Source: Macrothele yani (taxonomy: Eukaryota; Arthropoda; Arachnida; Araneae; Macrothelidae). From it: DNA of 64,000 nucleotides. This document shows, piece by piece, positions 42,417 to 52,503 of the stretch (the first letter of the stretch is position 1; each line of letters starts with the position of its first letter). Both the position numbers and the translations under genes were made by a program. The notes under the pieces were generated by a model that saw only the letters and a program-made list of their open reading frames with translations, was not told the origin of the DNA and did not search any database. The stretch is from contig CM076991.1 of the NCBI GenBank assembly GCA_039090855.1, positions 101,878,021 to 101,942,020 of the forward strand. The letters run 5' to 3'.

Positions 42417-43610
42417 CACTGAAGAGCAACTGAATTTGAGATACCTGTCTAGTAACGTGTAGCACCACCTTTCGTCCTGATGACGGCGGCGATTCGTCTC
42501 GGCATACAAGACACCGGAAGCGTTGGGAAGCCATACGGATCCACGACCCTTGAACAAGTTCCCACAGTTCACGAAGATTTGATAGAGGAGGGTCAGAGCC
42601 TCGAACATATTTCTCGATGGTATCCCAGATGTGCTCGATGGGATTGAGGTCAGGTGACCTAGCTGGCCAAGGAAGCAAGGTCACGTCGGTGGAGTGTTCA
42701 TCCAACCATTCGGATACAATTCGGGAGCTGCATTGTCTTGTTCCAGGATGAGGTCCCCAGTGGGATGTTGAAGACGCACAAACGGGAGCCAATGGTCGTC
42801 CAGGATATCCCGGTAACGTTGACCTGTGAGGGACGATGTCACACGTACCAGGGGTACCATTTCAATCCACGTAAACTGTCCCCAGAAGAGAATGCAACCC
42901 CACCAGCTTGAAGAGCTGGCAAGAAGGATCTGTCGCTTCATGTGGTTTGCGCCGTACTCGTATCCTGCCATCCGCATGTACCAACGTGAATCTGGACTCA
43001 TCAGTCCAGGCAACATTTTCCCACATATCAAGGGTCCAGTGGCGATGTTCCCGCTCCCATGCTAATCTTTGCACCCTGTGATGTGCGGTCAGCAGCGGTA
43101 CCCTCGTGGGACGATGGCTTCTGTACCCCATAGCGAGGAGATGGTTCTTGATGGTGTGGCTGCTTGCACGTTTTTGTGCGCCAGCGTTAAATTGCCGAGT
43201 GATTTCTTGCACTGTGGCCCGTCTATCCACTGTTACAATGCGAGCTAGCCGACGATGACCCTGCTCATCCACACGCTGTTGTCTATGGCAGTTGGCCCTT
43301 GCAGGGATGGTTTTACGGATTCGATGTACTCCCGGTGCACCCGTGACACAGTGGCTCGTGAAAATTCCAGTGCCTGCACTACTTCCGAGATGGAGTGATC
43401 CATTCGTCGGTTCCCAACAATTTGCCCACGATCAAATGCGCTTAGATCCTTCGTCTTGCCCATACTGCGTCCGACTCTTACTGATTCCCGTCGCATCACT
43501 CCTTATATTGTCGGATAGCTGCACATGTCATGTCGTTACCGTTTACAGGGCCGCCCACAGCGCCACATTCGCATAACGCCAGCTGTCTCTAATTCAATTG
43601 CTCTTCAGTG
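42417..43610 (-). mobile_element. Tc1-like transposon
   Basis: TA at 42415-42416 and 43611-43612. Inverted ends CACTGAAGAGCAACTGAATT and, reversed, CACTGAAGAGCAATTGAATT, i.e. one mismatch in 20. 1194 bp. Confidence 0.9.
42449..43463 (-). pseudogene. Tc1-like transposase, three frameshifts
   Basis: ATG 43463 (MGKTKDLSAFDRGQIVGNRR), HTH 1 (VVQALEFSRATVSRVHREYI); after a frame change RRLARIVTVDRRATVQEITR, HTIKNHLLAMGYRSHRPTRV, HRHWTLDMWENVAWTDESRF (first D) and RKPHEATDPSC; then GCILFWGQFTWIEMVPLVRV, LILEQDNAAPE (second D); then LLPWPARSPDLNPIEHIWDT (E) and, in another frame, MPRRIAAVIRTKGGATRY with the stop at 42449. All three catalytic residues survive in separate frames. Confidence 0.85.
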
Positions 43611-43687
43611 TATATGCATTGGATGCGCTATGATTATTATTGGAGTAACTATAGCTTGCAAGCACTGCTGCTTTAACTCTTGTTGCA

Positions 43688-43850
43688 ATGCTTTTTACAG
43701 CTGCCGTTGCTGATGCACTCGTGAATTATGGTATCGGAAAATTAAAAAAGAAATATTGGAAAACAATTAAGAAATGTTTTAATTGTACAGTGAGAAGGAG
43801 AGGAAATAAATTTGTGCGAAACACTCTCAAGCTTAGCAATTGCGTCGTAT
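43688..43850 (+). other. Short open frame between two transposons
   Basis: TAAVADALVNYGIGKLKKKY then WKTIKKCFNCTVRRRGNKFV is open and lysine-rich, preceded by an acceptor-like tgctttttacag at ~43690-43701. It is not in phase with the frame at 42051-42276 across the simplest splice. No family recognised; it may be chance. Confidence 0.15.
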
Positions 43851-44284
43851 ACAGGGTGAGGCATAAAGAAGTATACAGTTTCGACATGCTGTAAAGCAGT
43901 AACAGTTGAAGACACGGAACACAACTGCGAACCGTTAGGTAGAAGTCCTGACTTAACAGCTTGTGACTTTTTCCTGTGGGGATACGTAAATGACAAGGTA
44001 TTCGCCCCTCCCCTTCCTGTTGATCTATCGGAGCTAGAGCAGCGTATCACAGCCACTATCACTGCACTTGATTCAGATACCTTACCTCACGTTTGGGCGG
44101 AAATGGATTACCGGCATGATGTGTGTCGTGTGACTAAGGGTGCACACATAGAATATCTGTGACTGTCTCGAAAAAAACTTGAAACATTCTCCTACAATTC
44201 TGTTACAGGTAACATAAAATATCTTACATTGTACTTGTTTTACAGTGCGTTAAAACTGTATACTTCTTTATGAATCACCCTGTA
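43850..44284 (+). mobile_element. DUF4817-type transposon, second deletion derivative
   Basis: Ends TACAGGGTGAGGCATAAAGA (from ~43850) and, reversed, TACAGGGTGATTCATAAAGA (to ~44284). This copy keeps only the 3' part of the transposase, the complement of what the 4539-5270 copy keeps. Confidence 0.8.
43946..44162 (+). pseudogene. DUF4817-type transposase, C-terminal fragment
   Basis: PDLTACDFFLWGYVNDKVFA (third catalytic D region), then PLPVDLSELEQRITATITAL, DSDTLPHVWAEMDYRHDVCR and VTKGAHIEYL with a stop at 44160. The C-terminal 45 residues match the C-terminus of the protein at 4652-5104 and show how much of the middle is missing there. Confidence 0.85.
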
Positions 44285-44368
44285 TTTTGTGACGCAAAGC
44301 GTTCTGTTTCATATGCAACCAAAGCCTCTCGATAGGATTTAGCACACGTGAATACGGAGGCTGATATA

Positions 44369-45911
44369 CACTGCTGGACAATTGCTAAGGACGGATCATA
44401 AACGGCTATATAGCGCATAAAAAAAGAAAGTGTGGTTGGATGCCAAGTGAAATAAAATAATGTCAGAATGACAGGACATTACAAGATAGACAATTTATTG
44501 TGCTCTGAAATCCAGAAGGCTTTGGAACGTGTTCAAGGGACAAACAGGCCATTTTGAGCAGAATCCGTAAACGTGAAAAAAATGCAATTACCGTCCGCAG
44601 GCGTTCCGGCGTAAGATGTCAATATGGGATATGGCCACCATGGAGGGCGATGCAAGATTCCACACGTCGTGTCATGCTTTGCACAACATTATCAAGCAGC
44701 TGTCGGGGTAATTTATTCCATTTCTCTGTCAGTGTACGGATGAGGGTGTCCTTGTTTATTGGAGGGCATTGGCGACCAGCAAGACTCCTCCCCAAAGCAT
44801 CCCACACATTTTCAATGGGATTCAGATCTGGAGAACGTGCTGGCCATACGAGGCGTTGAATATCCTCGCTCTCAAGACACTCCTGGACAGCGACTGTTCG
44901 ATGACATGTTGCGTTGTCGTCCATGAAAATGAATCTATCACCGACAGCACCACGGAACATGCGAACATGAGGTAGCAGAACATCATTAATGTATCGTTGG
45001 CCAGTCATAGTCCCAGTTGGAAGCACATAGAGGGACGTACGGCCATTGATCATGATGCCAGCTCATACCATGACACTACATGTCGGATATCGGTCCCTTT
45101 CCTGTATGTTTGCTGGACAATATGCAGTACCACTATCACGCCAGATCAGTTGTCGTCGACAATCAGACGATAGACTGCATCTACTCTCATCTGAGAAGAG
45201 GACAGCAGACCAGTCGTTATCAGTCCAATTGTGATGTTGATGGCACCATTGCAAACGGGTGGTACGGTGGCGTCTGGACAATGGGATGCACACAACAGGA
45301 CGGCAGGCGTATAAGTCCTCCTTCATGCAAACGTCTGGCGACAGTTTTTCGGGAGATCCGCTTGCCAGTAGCAGCCATAAACTGATTTGCTACCTCACTA
45401 GCTGTGCTGCGCCGGTGTCTTTTTGTCGATAGCGCTATGTACTGATCTTCTGCAGGTGTCGTACTGCGAACACGACCTCCCCCATGACGTTAGCTACACT
45501 CTCCATTTGTTTGAAATGATTTCCAAAGCCTTGAAACAACACTGTGGCTGACGTCGAACTCCCTGGCAAGATCTGTTATTTTTCGCCCTTCTTCAATCTT
45601 GCCAATAATACGGCCACGCGTAATATCATCTAGGTGATGTCGGGAAGACATATTGAAAATTGTAAGTTCGTCAATTGATTCTTTCCCATTCAACTTTACG
45701 TTTGAACAACAACGGTCAATACGCGTCAAATCGTTCATATCTCTTATCAGCGTTATGATGTCACGAACAAGTTCGGCAATCCAAAATTTGCATACGCACA
45801 ACACGTCTTACTGTATCCCGCACTTATGCTAATTTCCACATTTTCCTGTTTTCCATTTTATGGTTGCTATAGTTGCTATTGTCATCCGTCCTTAGCAATT
45901 GTCCGGCAGTG
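44369..45911 (-). mobile_element. Tc1-like transposon (~1.54 kb)
   Basis: TA at 44367-44368 and 45912-45913. Inverted ends CACTGCTGGACAATTGCTAA and, reversed, CACTGCCGGACAATTGCTAA, both continuing ggacggat. Same size class and protein type as the element at 50949. Confidence 0.9.
44619..45651 (-). pseudogene. Tc1-like transposase with a few stops
   Basis: ATG 45651 (MSSRHHLDDITRGRIIGKIE), HTH 1 (LAREFDVSHSVVSRLWKSFQ), then a stop after NGECS. The body continues with RISRKTVARRLHEGGLYACR, VLFSDESRCSLSSDCRR (first D), a stop after CSVMV, then INGRTSLYVLPTGTMTGQRY, FIFMDDNATCHRTVAVQ (second D), WPARSPDLNPIENVWDALGR (E) and SMTRRVESCIALHGGHIPY. The E of the triad is in IENVW. Two or more nonsense changes. 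Confidence 0.85.
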
Positions 45912-46209
45912 TAAAATGTCGATAAAATGCTCAAACAAAATTTGTGCGGATTGCTAAATTTTTTCCTTCTAAGACATGCTGTTTGTCTGTAAACATTTAA
46001 TGTTCATGAAATATAAGCCCGGGTACTAACATAACGATGACAACGAATTATGAGAAGTAATGAATGCTTCTCTTATTCGTTTTCAAAAAAAAATAAAAAT
46101 AAAATAAACCTTAAGCCATCTCGATGGGGAAAATTTTGCATCGGAAGAGCTGGAAAATGTGCAGAAGTTCTCGGTCTGGTAGCAGCATTCGAATGAAAAA
46201 ATTATTCTT

Positions 46210-47165
46210 TCCCTAAAAACAGATGTAAAAGGTATAAATATGCACTGAGTGGAGAGAAATCATGTGATATCTACTTAGTAACGAGTAGGCTCACTTTTCG
46301 ACTGGAAGACAGCAGTCGCACGGCAAGGCATTGATTCCACTAGGTCACCAAATCATTCCTCAAGTATCACTACCCATGTCTGGTGCACCGCTACCCATAA
46401 TGTTGTCACATTCCTGGGTGAAAATCGAAAGCTCACTTTCCAACACCATCCCAAAGATTTTCCACAGGGTTCATGTTCAGTGAGGGGGGGGTGCATTGCA
46501 AAGCGGTGACTTCTGCGGAATGCTCTTCTGATCATGTTCTAGTCACCATGGTTTTGTGGGAAAACGCACTGTCCCTGCTGAAAGAGTCTATTGCCGTTTG
46601 GGTGCATGATGACCATGAACGGATGCAGATGGTCTGCAAGGATGGACACGTAGCATGGACTGTTCAGAGACGCATCTAAATATACAAGAGGTCTTAACGT
46701 GTGCCACTTGAACACACCTTCCGGCTATGTTCTAGTCAGCACGGCTCTGTGGAGAAGCGCACTGTCCTTACAGAAAGAGTCCATTGCCCTGTGGGTGTAT
46801 GACGACCATGAACAGATGCAGATGGTCTGCAAGGATGGACACGTAGCATGGAAGGTTCAGAGATGCATTTAAATGTACAAGAGGTCCCAACGTGAGCCAC
46901 TTGAATACGACTTCAAACCATGTACTAGTGACCGTGGCTCTGTGGGAAGCGCACTGTCCCTGCTGAAAGAAGCCATTGTCCTGTGGGTACGTGGCGATCG
47001 TGAACAGATGCATATGGTCTGCAAGAATAGGCACGTAGCGTGAAGCGTTGTGAGATGTTTCTAGACGTACAAGAGTTCCCAACATGTGAATGTTGAACAC
47101 GCCGCAAACCTTAGCCGAACTTCCACCAGGCTGAACATTTCCTTGTTTACATGACGAGTCCATCG
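46210..47165 (-). pseudogene. Tc1-like relic with an internally triplicated segment
   Basis: The minus strand near 47160 reads MDSSCKQGNVQPGGSS and VCGVFNIHMLGTLVRLETS (central domain), then YVPILADHMHLFTIATYPQD, NGFFQQGQCASHRATVT (second-D motif degraded: QQGQC for QQDNA). A ~193-bp segment covering this region recurs three times (cattg-cc-tgggtg, gatgaccatgaac, agatgcagatggtctgcaag near 46585, 46778 and 46970). The C-terminal region and a possible end (tgcactgagtggagag) lie near 46240-46480. Confidence 0.65.
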
Positions 47166-47594
47166 CTTCTTGGAGTCCAAGGCCTAGTACTATGATCTTT
47201 CTCTCTGGTGAAGCGTACAGTCCGGTGATGTTGTGTTAGCAATGGAACTCTAGTGAGTAGGTGATTCCCATGAACTACTAAGGCTAACGATCACCTGATG
47301 GTCTCGGCGAAGACGTTTCAGACACCTCTTTCGTTGAAGCCGGTTGTGATGTGCGTCACTGTCGCTCTCCGCGTAGTTGCAACTTGGCAAGGCAAACATC
47401 GGCTGCCACATTAATCCACCATCTTTCTCCTTCTACAACGCTCTCCACTACGATGTGATGTTACTCCGGAAAGGGCGTATTTCCGATACACTCTTGATAT
47501 TGCCGAATGGGGTTACTGTAGTTCCTGTACTACTCCACGATAGAGTGGCCTATGCCTCGTGCACCCACTATAATCCCAGGCAGCACAGCCTTGA
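47166..47594. other. Unassigned spacer
   Basis: Probably the decayed N-terminal part of the preceding Tc1-like relic, but no motif is clear. Confidence 0.3.
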
Positions 47595-47674
47595 AATTTA
47601 ACGTAGGTCCAACAGTGAGCCACCGTCTTCTATTTCTAAAAGACGGTGGCTCAGTGTTGGGCCTACGTTAAATT
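47595..47674. repeat. 35-bp-arm hairpin
   Basis: aatttaacgtaggtccaaca, gtgagccaccgtctt (47595-47629) mirrors aagacggtggctcag, tgttgggcctacgttaaatt (47640-47674) with two mismatches and a 10-nt loop. Confidence 0.9.
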
Positions 47675-47765
47675 GAAAGACTATATTACTTGGAATCCGT
47701 CTTTCAAACTATGTTAGCTCACGATATTTATCTATACTGATATTGAATTACCATCTAAGTGAATA

Positions 47766-47811
47766 CTGTGGTATTTTCCTAGCTACGTATATAGCTAGGA
47801 AAATACCACAG
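47766..47811. repeat. Perfect 20-bp-arm palindrome
   Basis: CTGTGGTATTTTCCTAGCTA (47766-47785) and its exact reverse complement (47792-47811) around the 6-nt loop cgtata. Confidence 0.95.
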
Positions 47812-48413
47812 CCAAATGGGTTGGGTTCGTTTTGTAGCGCAATGGGTGGCAGCATCGCGTTGCCCACGAACAAGATATCTCTTAATTGCTGTCCTCCCAG
47901 TGCATGTCCTTTGGAAAAGAAACAGTGATACTGGAAAATCTGAACTAATGTGGATATTATTGAGGGGGCTCATAGCGCTATCTAAAGTTAAAGGAACTGT
48001 TACAATCCATCCATCAGTAGCTAAGATGCTGCTGAAGGGAAAATTCCAACGTTACGCCACCTAGCGGAAAAACTGCATTAATAATGCTGTAAAATGGATA
48101 ATGGTGGTCATGGTTGCTGTGATGCTTTGAGATAAAAATTTCCTTTAACTTCCATTGCAAAAGCAATTGGCATTCCGCTTTCGTGAAGAGGGACAGACCT
48201 CTTTAATTTAGAGGACGACAGTACAGGTTAACAACACCATCAACTGCTTTTTCTCTTAATTGCAGCCAGGAGAACTTTCATTTTTAACACCACCGCACAT
48301 ATGGAGGTTGCACAAGAATCTGCTGCATATCAGGAGTCCAGCAAGTGGCGTCCTTAAAACTCACGTCATAGAAGACCACGTGGTTGAATTGGTGCATAGA
48401 GCATGTGACCTGT
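47812..48413. other. Spacer with one solitary GGCGTAA-type motif
   Basis: acgccacctagcggaaaaac near 48052-48071 matches the motif region of the block A-D monomers, seemingly a lone partial monomer. Otherwise unassigned. Confidence 0.45.
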
Positions 48414-48697
48414 ACTGTTAAAAATATTTTGTGGTCGGTTGCACCAATAAGTGGTACTAAACTAGCCACACCACTTTCTGAAAAAAGATACACGGTTTTG
48501 TGGTGCAAACGAAACCCAATAAGATGATGCAACTTTGCACCATGTTATGGTACAAGTGTGCACCACATTACGGCGCAAAGTTTCACCATGCCGTTGGGTT
48601 TTGTTTGCGAAACACAATAGTGTATCTTTTCTCAGAAGGTGGTGCAGCTGTTGTAGCACCACTTTTTGGTGCAGTTCACCACAAAAGTTTCAGCAGT
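48414..48697. mobile_element. Foldback element, copy 3
   Basis: ACTGTTAAAAATATTTTGTG, gtcggttgcaccaataagtg at the left mirrors cactttttggtgcagttcac, cacaaaagtttcagcagt at the right, next to TA on both sides. Internal pairing runs through aaacgaaacccaa...ttgggttttgttt. Same family as 8030 and 37350. Confidence 0.85.
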
Positions 48698-49067
48698 ATA
48701 GACGGAGACTACTGCAGATGTGTATTGCTCACTGTTGAGGCGCAGTTTTCTATGGGGTGACTGTCTCATCTGGAAGGAACCTAGATCACCTCAAGCGCAA
48801 CTGATTGAGTCTCCTACGATCGTAGTAGTGCCGTGGTTTGAGCCTTCATCTCTTTTTCAGGAAATCGACCTCTGTGTGCTTTCAGGAGGCAATACGAGTA
48901 CTCGGCTGTTTTGAAACGAGTTCCTACATTCTCATGGGCGAACCTATGCCCATGCAATAGGAAAAACTTTATTTTACAAATAGTCAACATCACCGCGCAA
49001 GAGTGGTTGACAAACGTTATTTTTAATACACCACAATGTGGATACTCAGCAAACGCATATAGCTTGT

Positions 49068-49370
49068 TAAATCCGTTTATTTTTATGGAGTAATAAGCAC
49101 AAAGATTCGCTAATCTTTCGCACTCCACTGGGAGGCTTTTTCACGGCAATGGTCGACATATGTCTACTATTGCCTTGAAAAAGTCTCCCAATGGAGTACG
49201 AAAGCTTGGCGAATCTTTGTGCTTATTACAAATTTTATGTCTACCATTGCTTTGAAAAAGCCTCCAGTGACATTTTTATGTCTACCTTTGCCTTGAAAAG
49301 GCCTCCCAGTGGAGTGCGAAAGCCTGGCGGATCTTTATGCTTATTACTTCATAAAAATAAACGGATTTAA
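49068..49370. mobile_element. Foldback element with one left arm and two right arms
   Basis: The left arm (49069-49158: aaatccgtttatttttatgg, ttcgcactccactgggaggc, ttttcacggcaatgg) is mirrored by 49161-49229 (ctattgccttgaaaaagtct...aatctttgtgcttatta) and again by 49281-49369 (cctttgccttgaaaaggcct...ataaaaataaacggattt). A duplicated arm suggests slippage or re-copying of a snap-back structure. Confidence 0.85.
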
Positions 49371-50434
49371 TACGCTATATCAGTTTCTTGAGTATTCTGG
49401 TCGACAAATATCTGGAAGAGTACACTTTTCTTCGCATGGAGTGACCAGCACCATCTTGTAACAGGGATGTTCACTGAATTTCCTTCAGTGCCCTGTCGCA
49501 TCGGTTCGTCAGATCTTCGCTTGAAAGTAATTCTAAAGGTTTCGGGGTTTCAACCGTATTTTGCCCCGATGATGAAAGGAATCAAATCACATGTAAAGTA
49601 AAGACTCGCTCTTTTTCAGTGAAGAGTAGTTTTTTTTTCGTTGATGTATAGGGTTGAAAGCCATTTTCGAGCTTTGTCTTGATTTTCTTTATGTTCCTTT
49701 ATATCACATCGTATTCTCTCTCCTTAATATTTATACATTGATCTATTCCTGTTTTCCAGACTTTATTCTTTTCTCCTTGTTCCATCTCGACCCCAAAGAA
49801 ATCTCTCCCTGTCCTGCGGAGAATGCGGCATCCTTCGAAACGAACTTCTTACCACTTTCTGGTACTACAGTAGATGAACCTATTGCCTGTGTTGTCTCCT
49901 TCTCCGGAAGGGGAGATTTTCGGAGCTCTCTCCTTATGAAGCTAGATCAAGAGTTACTGTGTTTTGCTATTCTTCTGAGGGAAAGCGCGAGTTACTACTT
50001 CATTGCACTCTCGACCACTTGACCTGTACTGTGACCCCCAATCAGCTCCACTATCACTTTCGATACATGTTATCGCCCCTTCGTTAGCAATTTACATTGC
50101 CTTGCTACTCTGACACGTCGTGAGAATTCCATCACTGAAACCTGAAGATTTAAGAATTTTAAAAATAGCTATGTGCTTGATACTCTCCCCACATAGATAA
50201 GATCACAGTTCATTCACTCCACAGTGTAATAAAAACTTAAAATCGGAGAGCAATGACGTCTTCTGGACCGACTCCGAGAAACGTAGATGGGTGGGGCTGA
50301 CTATTTCCTCTCTCATTACCGCGGCTGACCAAAAATTGGTGGAAAAGAGACCGTCTCCAAATCTTTCTTAGAATCACTAATGAGAAACGATTTTAACTTA
50401 TAAGATACTAAAACGTTTCTTACTGTTTACTCTT
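49371..50434. other. Unassigned 1-kb interval
   Basis: One frame stays open for 122 codons (49654-50022), but it starts at a non-ATG codon, is rich in F/L/Y and shows no family resemblance; I do not call it a gene. Confidence 0.35.
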
Positions 50435-50518
50435 CGATCGGAATAAGATAGTGTGACTGTAACCTCAGGGCAAACCAATAAGCCTTCAGGTTGCAGTCTC
50501 ACGGTCTTATTCCAATCG
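50435..50518. repeat. 31-bp-arm imperfect hairpin
   Basis: cgatcggaataagatagtgt, gactgtaacct (50435-50465) mirrors aggttgcagtc, tcacggtcttattccaatcg (50488-50518) with a few mismatches. MITE-like. Confidence 0.75.
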
Positions 50519-50804
50519 AGCACGCTTTGAAAGCTCTAAGAAGATCAGATTCTACCCTCAAACCCTCACCGCAATATCTCCATGAGCTGGAAGATGCTCT
50601 TACCGAACAGTGTTTATAATTGTCGGAGAAGGTTTTGGATAGCCTTATAAATAGCATGCTCAACCGTTGTGAATCTTGTATTATTCTTATAATGCATTCA
50701 GAGGTGACTACAACTCTTATTAAACTTCATTTCCACTTTTATAAAGCGTCCCGTTTTGTTTTGTTTGTCGCATGAAAAAAAAAAAAAAAAAAAAAAAACT
50801 CCAA

Positions 50805-50880
50805 GCCTGCGAGTGTCGGAACTAGAATTCATATTTTTCTGCTCCGTAGACGAATGCTTTCCCAGTCAAGCTACACCGGC
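50805..50880 (-). other. tRNA-like sequence followed by a T-run on its own strand
   Basis: Minus strand: GCCGGTGTAGCTTGACTGGG (A-box-like), then GAATTCTAGTTCCGACACTC (B-box-like), then a T-run (plus-strand A-run at 50774-50798) that could act as a pol III terminator. Probably a SINE head or tRNA pseudogene. Confidence 0.35.
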
Positions 50881-50884
50881 AAGG

Positions 50885-50946
50885 GTTTATCATCGCTACT
50901 TACCGACTTGACGTGCACGTCAAAACAGTAAGTAACAGTGATAAAC
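50885..50946. repeat. Nested palindrome beside a Tc1 insertion
   Basis: Outer arms gtttatcatcgctacttac (50885-50903) and gtaagtaacagtgataaac (50928-50946) pair at 16 of 19 positions. The loop itself contains the perfect 16-bp palindrome TTGACGTGCACGTCAA (50908-50923). The Tc1 at 50949 starts 2 bp to the right. Confidence 0.85.
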
Positions 50947-50948
50947 TA

Positions 50949-52503
50949 CACTGGCGTGCAAAAATTAAGGACGAGACGGTTTTTCGAATGTAACGTCGTG
51001 CAGCAGTGCTCCACATCGACTTAAATCATACCATTACATCCCCAAGATGAAACAATATGAGACAAGTGAGCAAAACCGTCCAAACAAGGAATCCAAAGGA
51101 TACAAAGGCACTTTATTGAAAAGGTAGCTTCGAGCACAACTGGATAGAAGACAGAAACTTCCATGTGACAGGCGGCTGGCAAGAAAAATCCAGTCTTTAG
51201 TAGGGGATATGATCACCCCTGACTGCGTTGCAAGATTTACAACGTCTGTCTATGCTGAGGACCAGGTTGTCAAGGAGCTGTTGAGGCATCGCGGCCCATT
51301 CCTCTTGTAGTGCCAATCGCAGCTGCGGAATCGTTGCTGGCGGCTGGTGACGTGCTGCCAAGCGTCTCCCGAGAAGGTCCCACACGTGTTCGATTGGATT
51401 TAGGTCCGGGGACCTTGCGGGCCAATCCATGCGTTGAATATCTTCACTCTCCAACAGCTCTGCGACAGCCACTGTACGATGAGGTGCAGCGTTGTCGTCC
51501 ATGAAGAGGAACTCAGGTCCCACACCACCTCTAAGCAGAAGCACGTGAGGCAGGAGAACCTCGGTACAATAGCGGACACCAGTGACTGAACCTCCTTGAA
51601 AGATGTGGAGGTCAGTACGGCTACCAAGCATGATACCGCCCCAAACGAGAACTCCGCCACCTCCAAACTGGTCCCTTTCGATGATGTTGGACGTGTGATT
51701 GCGTGTTCCCTGCTCTCTCCAGATGTGTATACGTCCAGAACCGCTCGTCAGACTAATTCGGCTCTCGTCCGTAAAGAGAACTCGGCCCCATTGCTTATGT
51801 GTCAATTTCTTGTGTTCCTGGCACCACAGAAACCGCCGTCTCCGATAATCAGGTGTTAATGGCACACACCGTACTGGTCGTCGTGCAAATAGACCACCTT
51901 TGTGCAGCCTCCTGGCCACGATAAAACGCGATAACGGACGTCCAGTTGTCTGTTGCATGTGTCTTGCGATTTCTCCCGCTGTCTGCCGCCTGTCTCTTCT
52001 CGCCTGCAGGACACTATACCGGTCGTCTGCCGCCGTGGCTGCGCGTGGACGACCACTGTTAAACTCTCGGACAGCTGTTCCTGTCGTTTGAAATTATCTC
52101 CAAGCTCGTGAAACGATGCTGTGAGTGATCCCGAACTCCTCGGCCACACTAGTCACACTTCGACCTTCTTTCAACTTCCCAATGACGCGACCTCGGGTAA
52201 AGTCATCAAGATGTCGTCTACTGGATTGCCTGTTGGCCATATCACACGGTGGCAGCAATTCGACGTTGTTCAAACCGATGAACACCGTTATATAGCTTTT
52301 TACCGGATTGCTGAGCGTACACCGCCTGTGTGCTTTATACTCTTCCGATACTCCCCCTCCCATACGTCATGCTGCATATATGCGCATGCCCTACCGTACC
52401 GGACTCTAGTCTATCTCCTGAGTGGTCTTTCGGTCCGTTCTTCCTTCTCGTTCCGCTGTTATGATAATTTCTCCTCTTCGTCCTTAATTTTTGCACACCA
52501 GTG
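50949..52503 (-). mobile_element. Tc1-like transposon, near-intact (1.55 kb)
   Basis: TA at 50947-50948 and 52504-52505. Inverted ends CACTGGCGTGCAAAAATTAA and, reversed, CACTGGTGTGCAAAAATTAA, both continuing ggacga. Its right flank is the N-terminal part of a relic of the 26763-27747 family, so it inserted into an older Tc1. Confidence 0.92.
51197..52240 (-). pseudogene. Tc1-like transposase, full length with a single nonsense codon
   Basis: ATG 52240 (MANRQSSRRHLDDFTRGRVI), HTH 1 (VAEEFGITHSIVSRAWR), then one in-frame TAA at 52094-52096 and the same frame resumes (FQTTGTAVREFNSGRPRAAT). It continues open to 51197: HTH 2 region (TTGRPLSRFIVARRLHKGGL), VLFTDESRISLTSGSGRIHI (first D), GGGGVLVWGGIMLGSRTDLH, LFMDDNAAPHRTVAVAELLE (second D), WPARSPDLNPIEHVWDLLGR (E; DD34E) and SIDRRCKSCNAVRGDHIPY. 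About 347 codons, normal for Tc1. The two segments share one frame, so the only visible defect is that stop. It is the closest to an active gene in the window. Confidence 0.9.

Noticed and set aside
43651..43710. Short cysteine-rich frame (IACKHCCFNSCCNAFYSCRC)
   Set aside because: Only ~27 codons, no signal peptide, directly next to a Tc1 end and overlapping another frame; considered chance.
49654..50022. 122-codon plus-strand frame
   Set aside because: No ATG start, hydrophobic low-information composition and no resemblance to any family; not above chance in AT-rich DNA.
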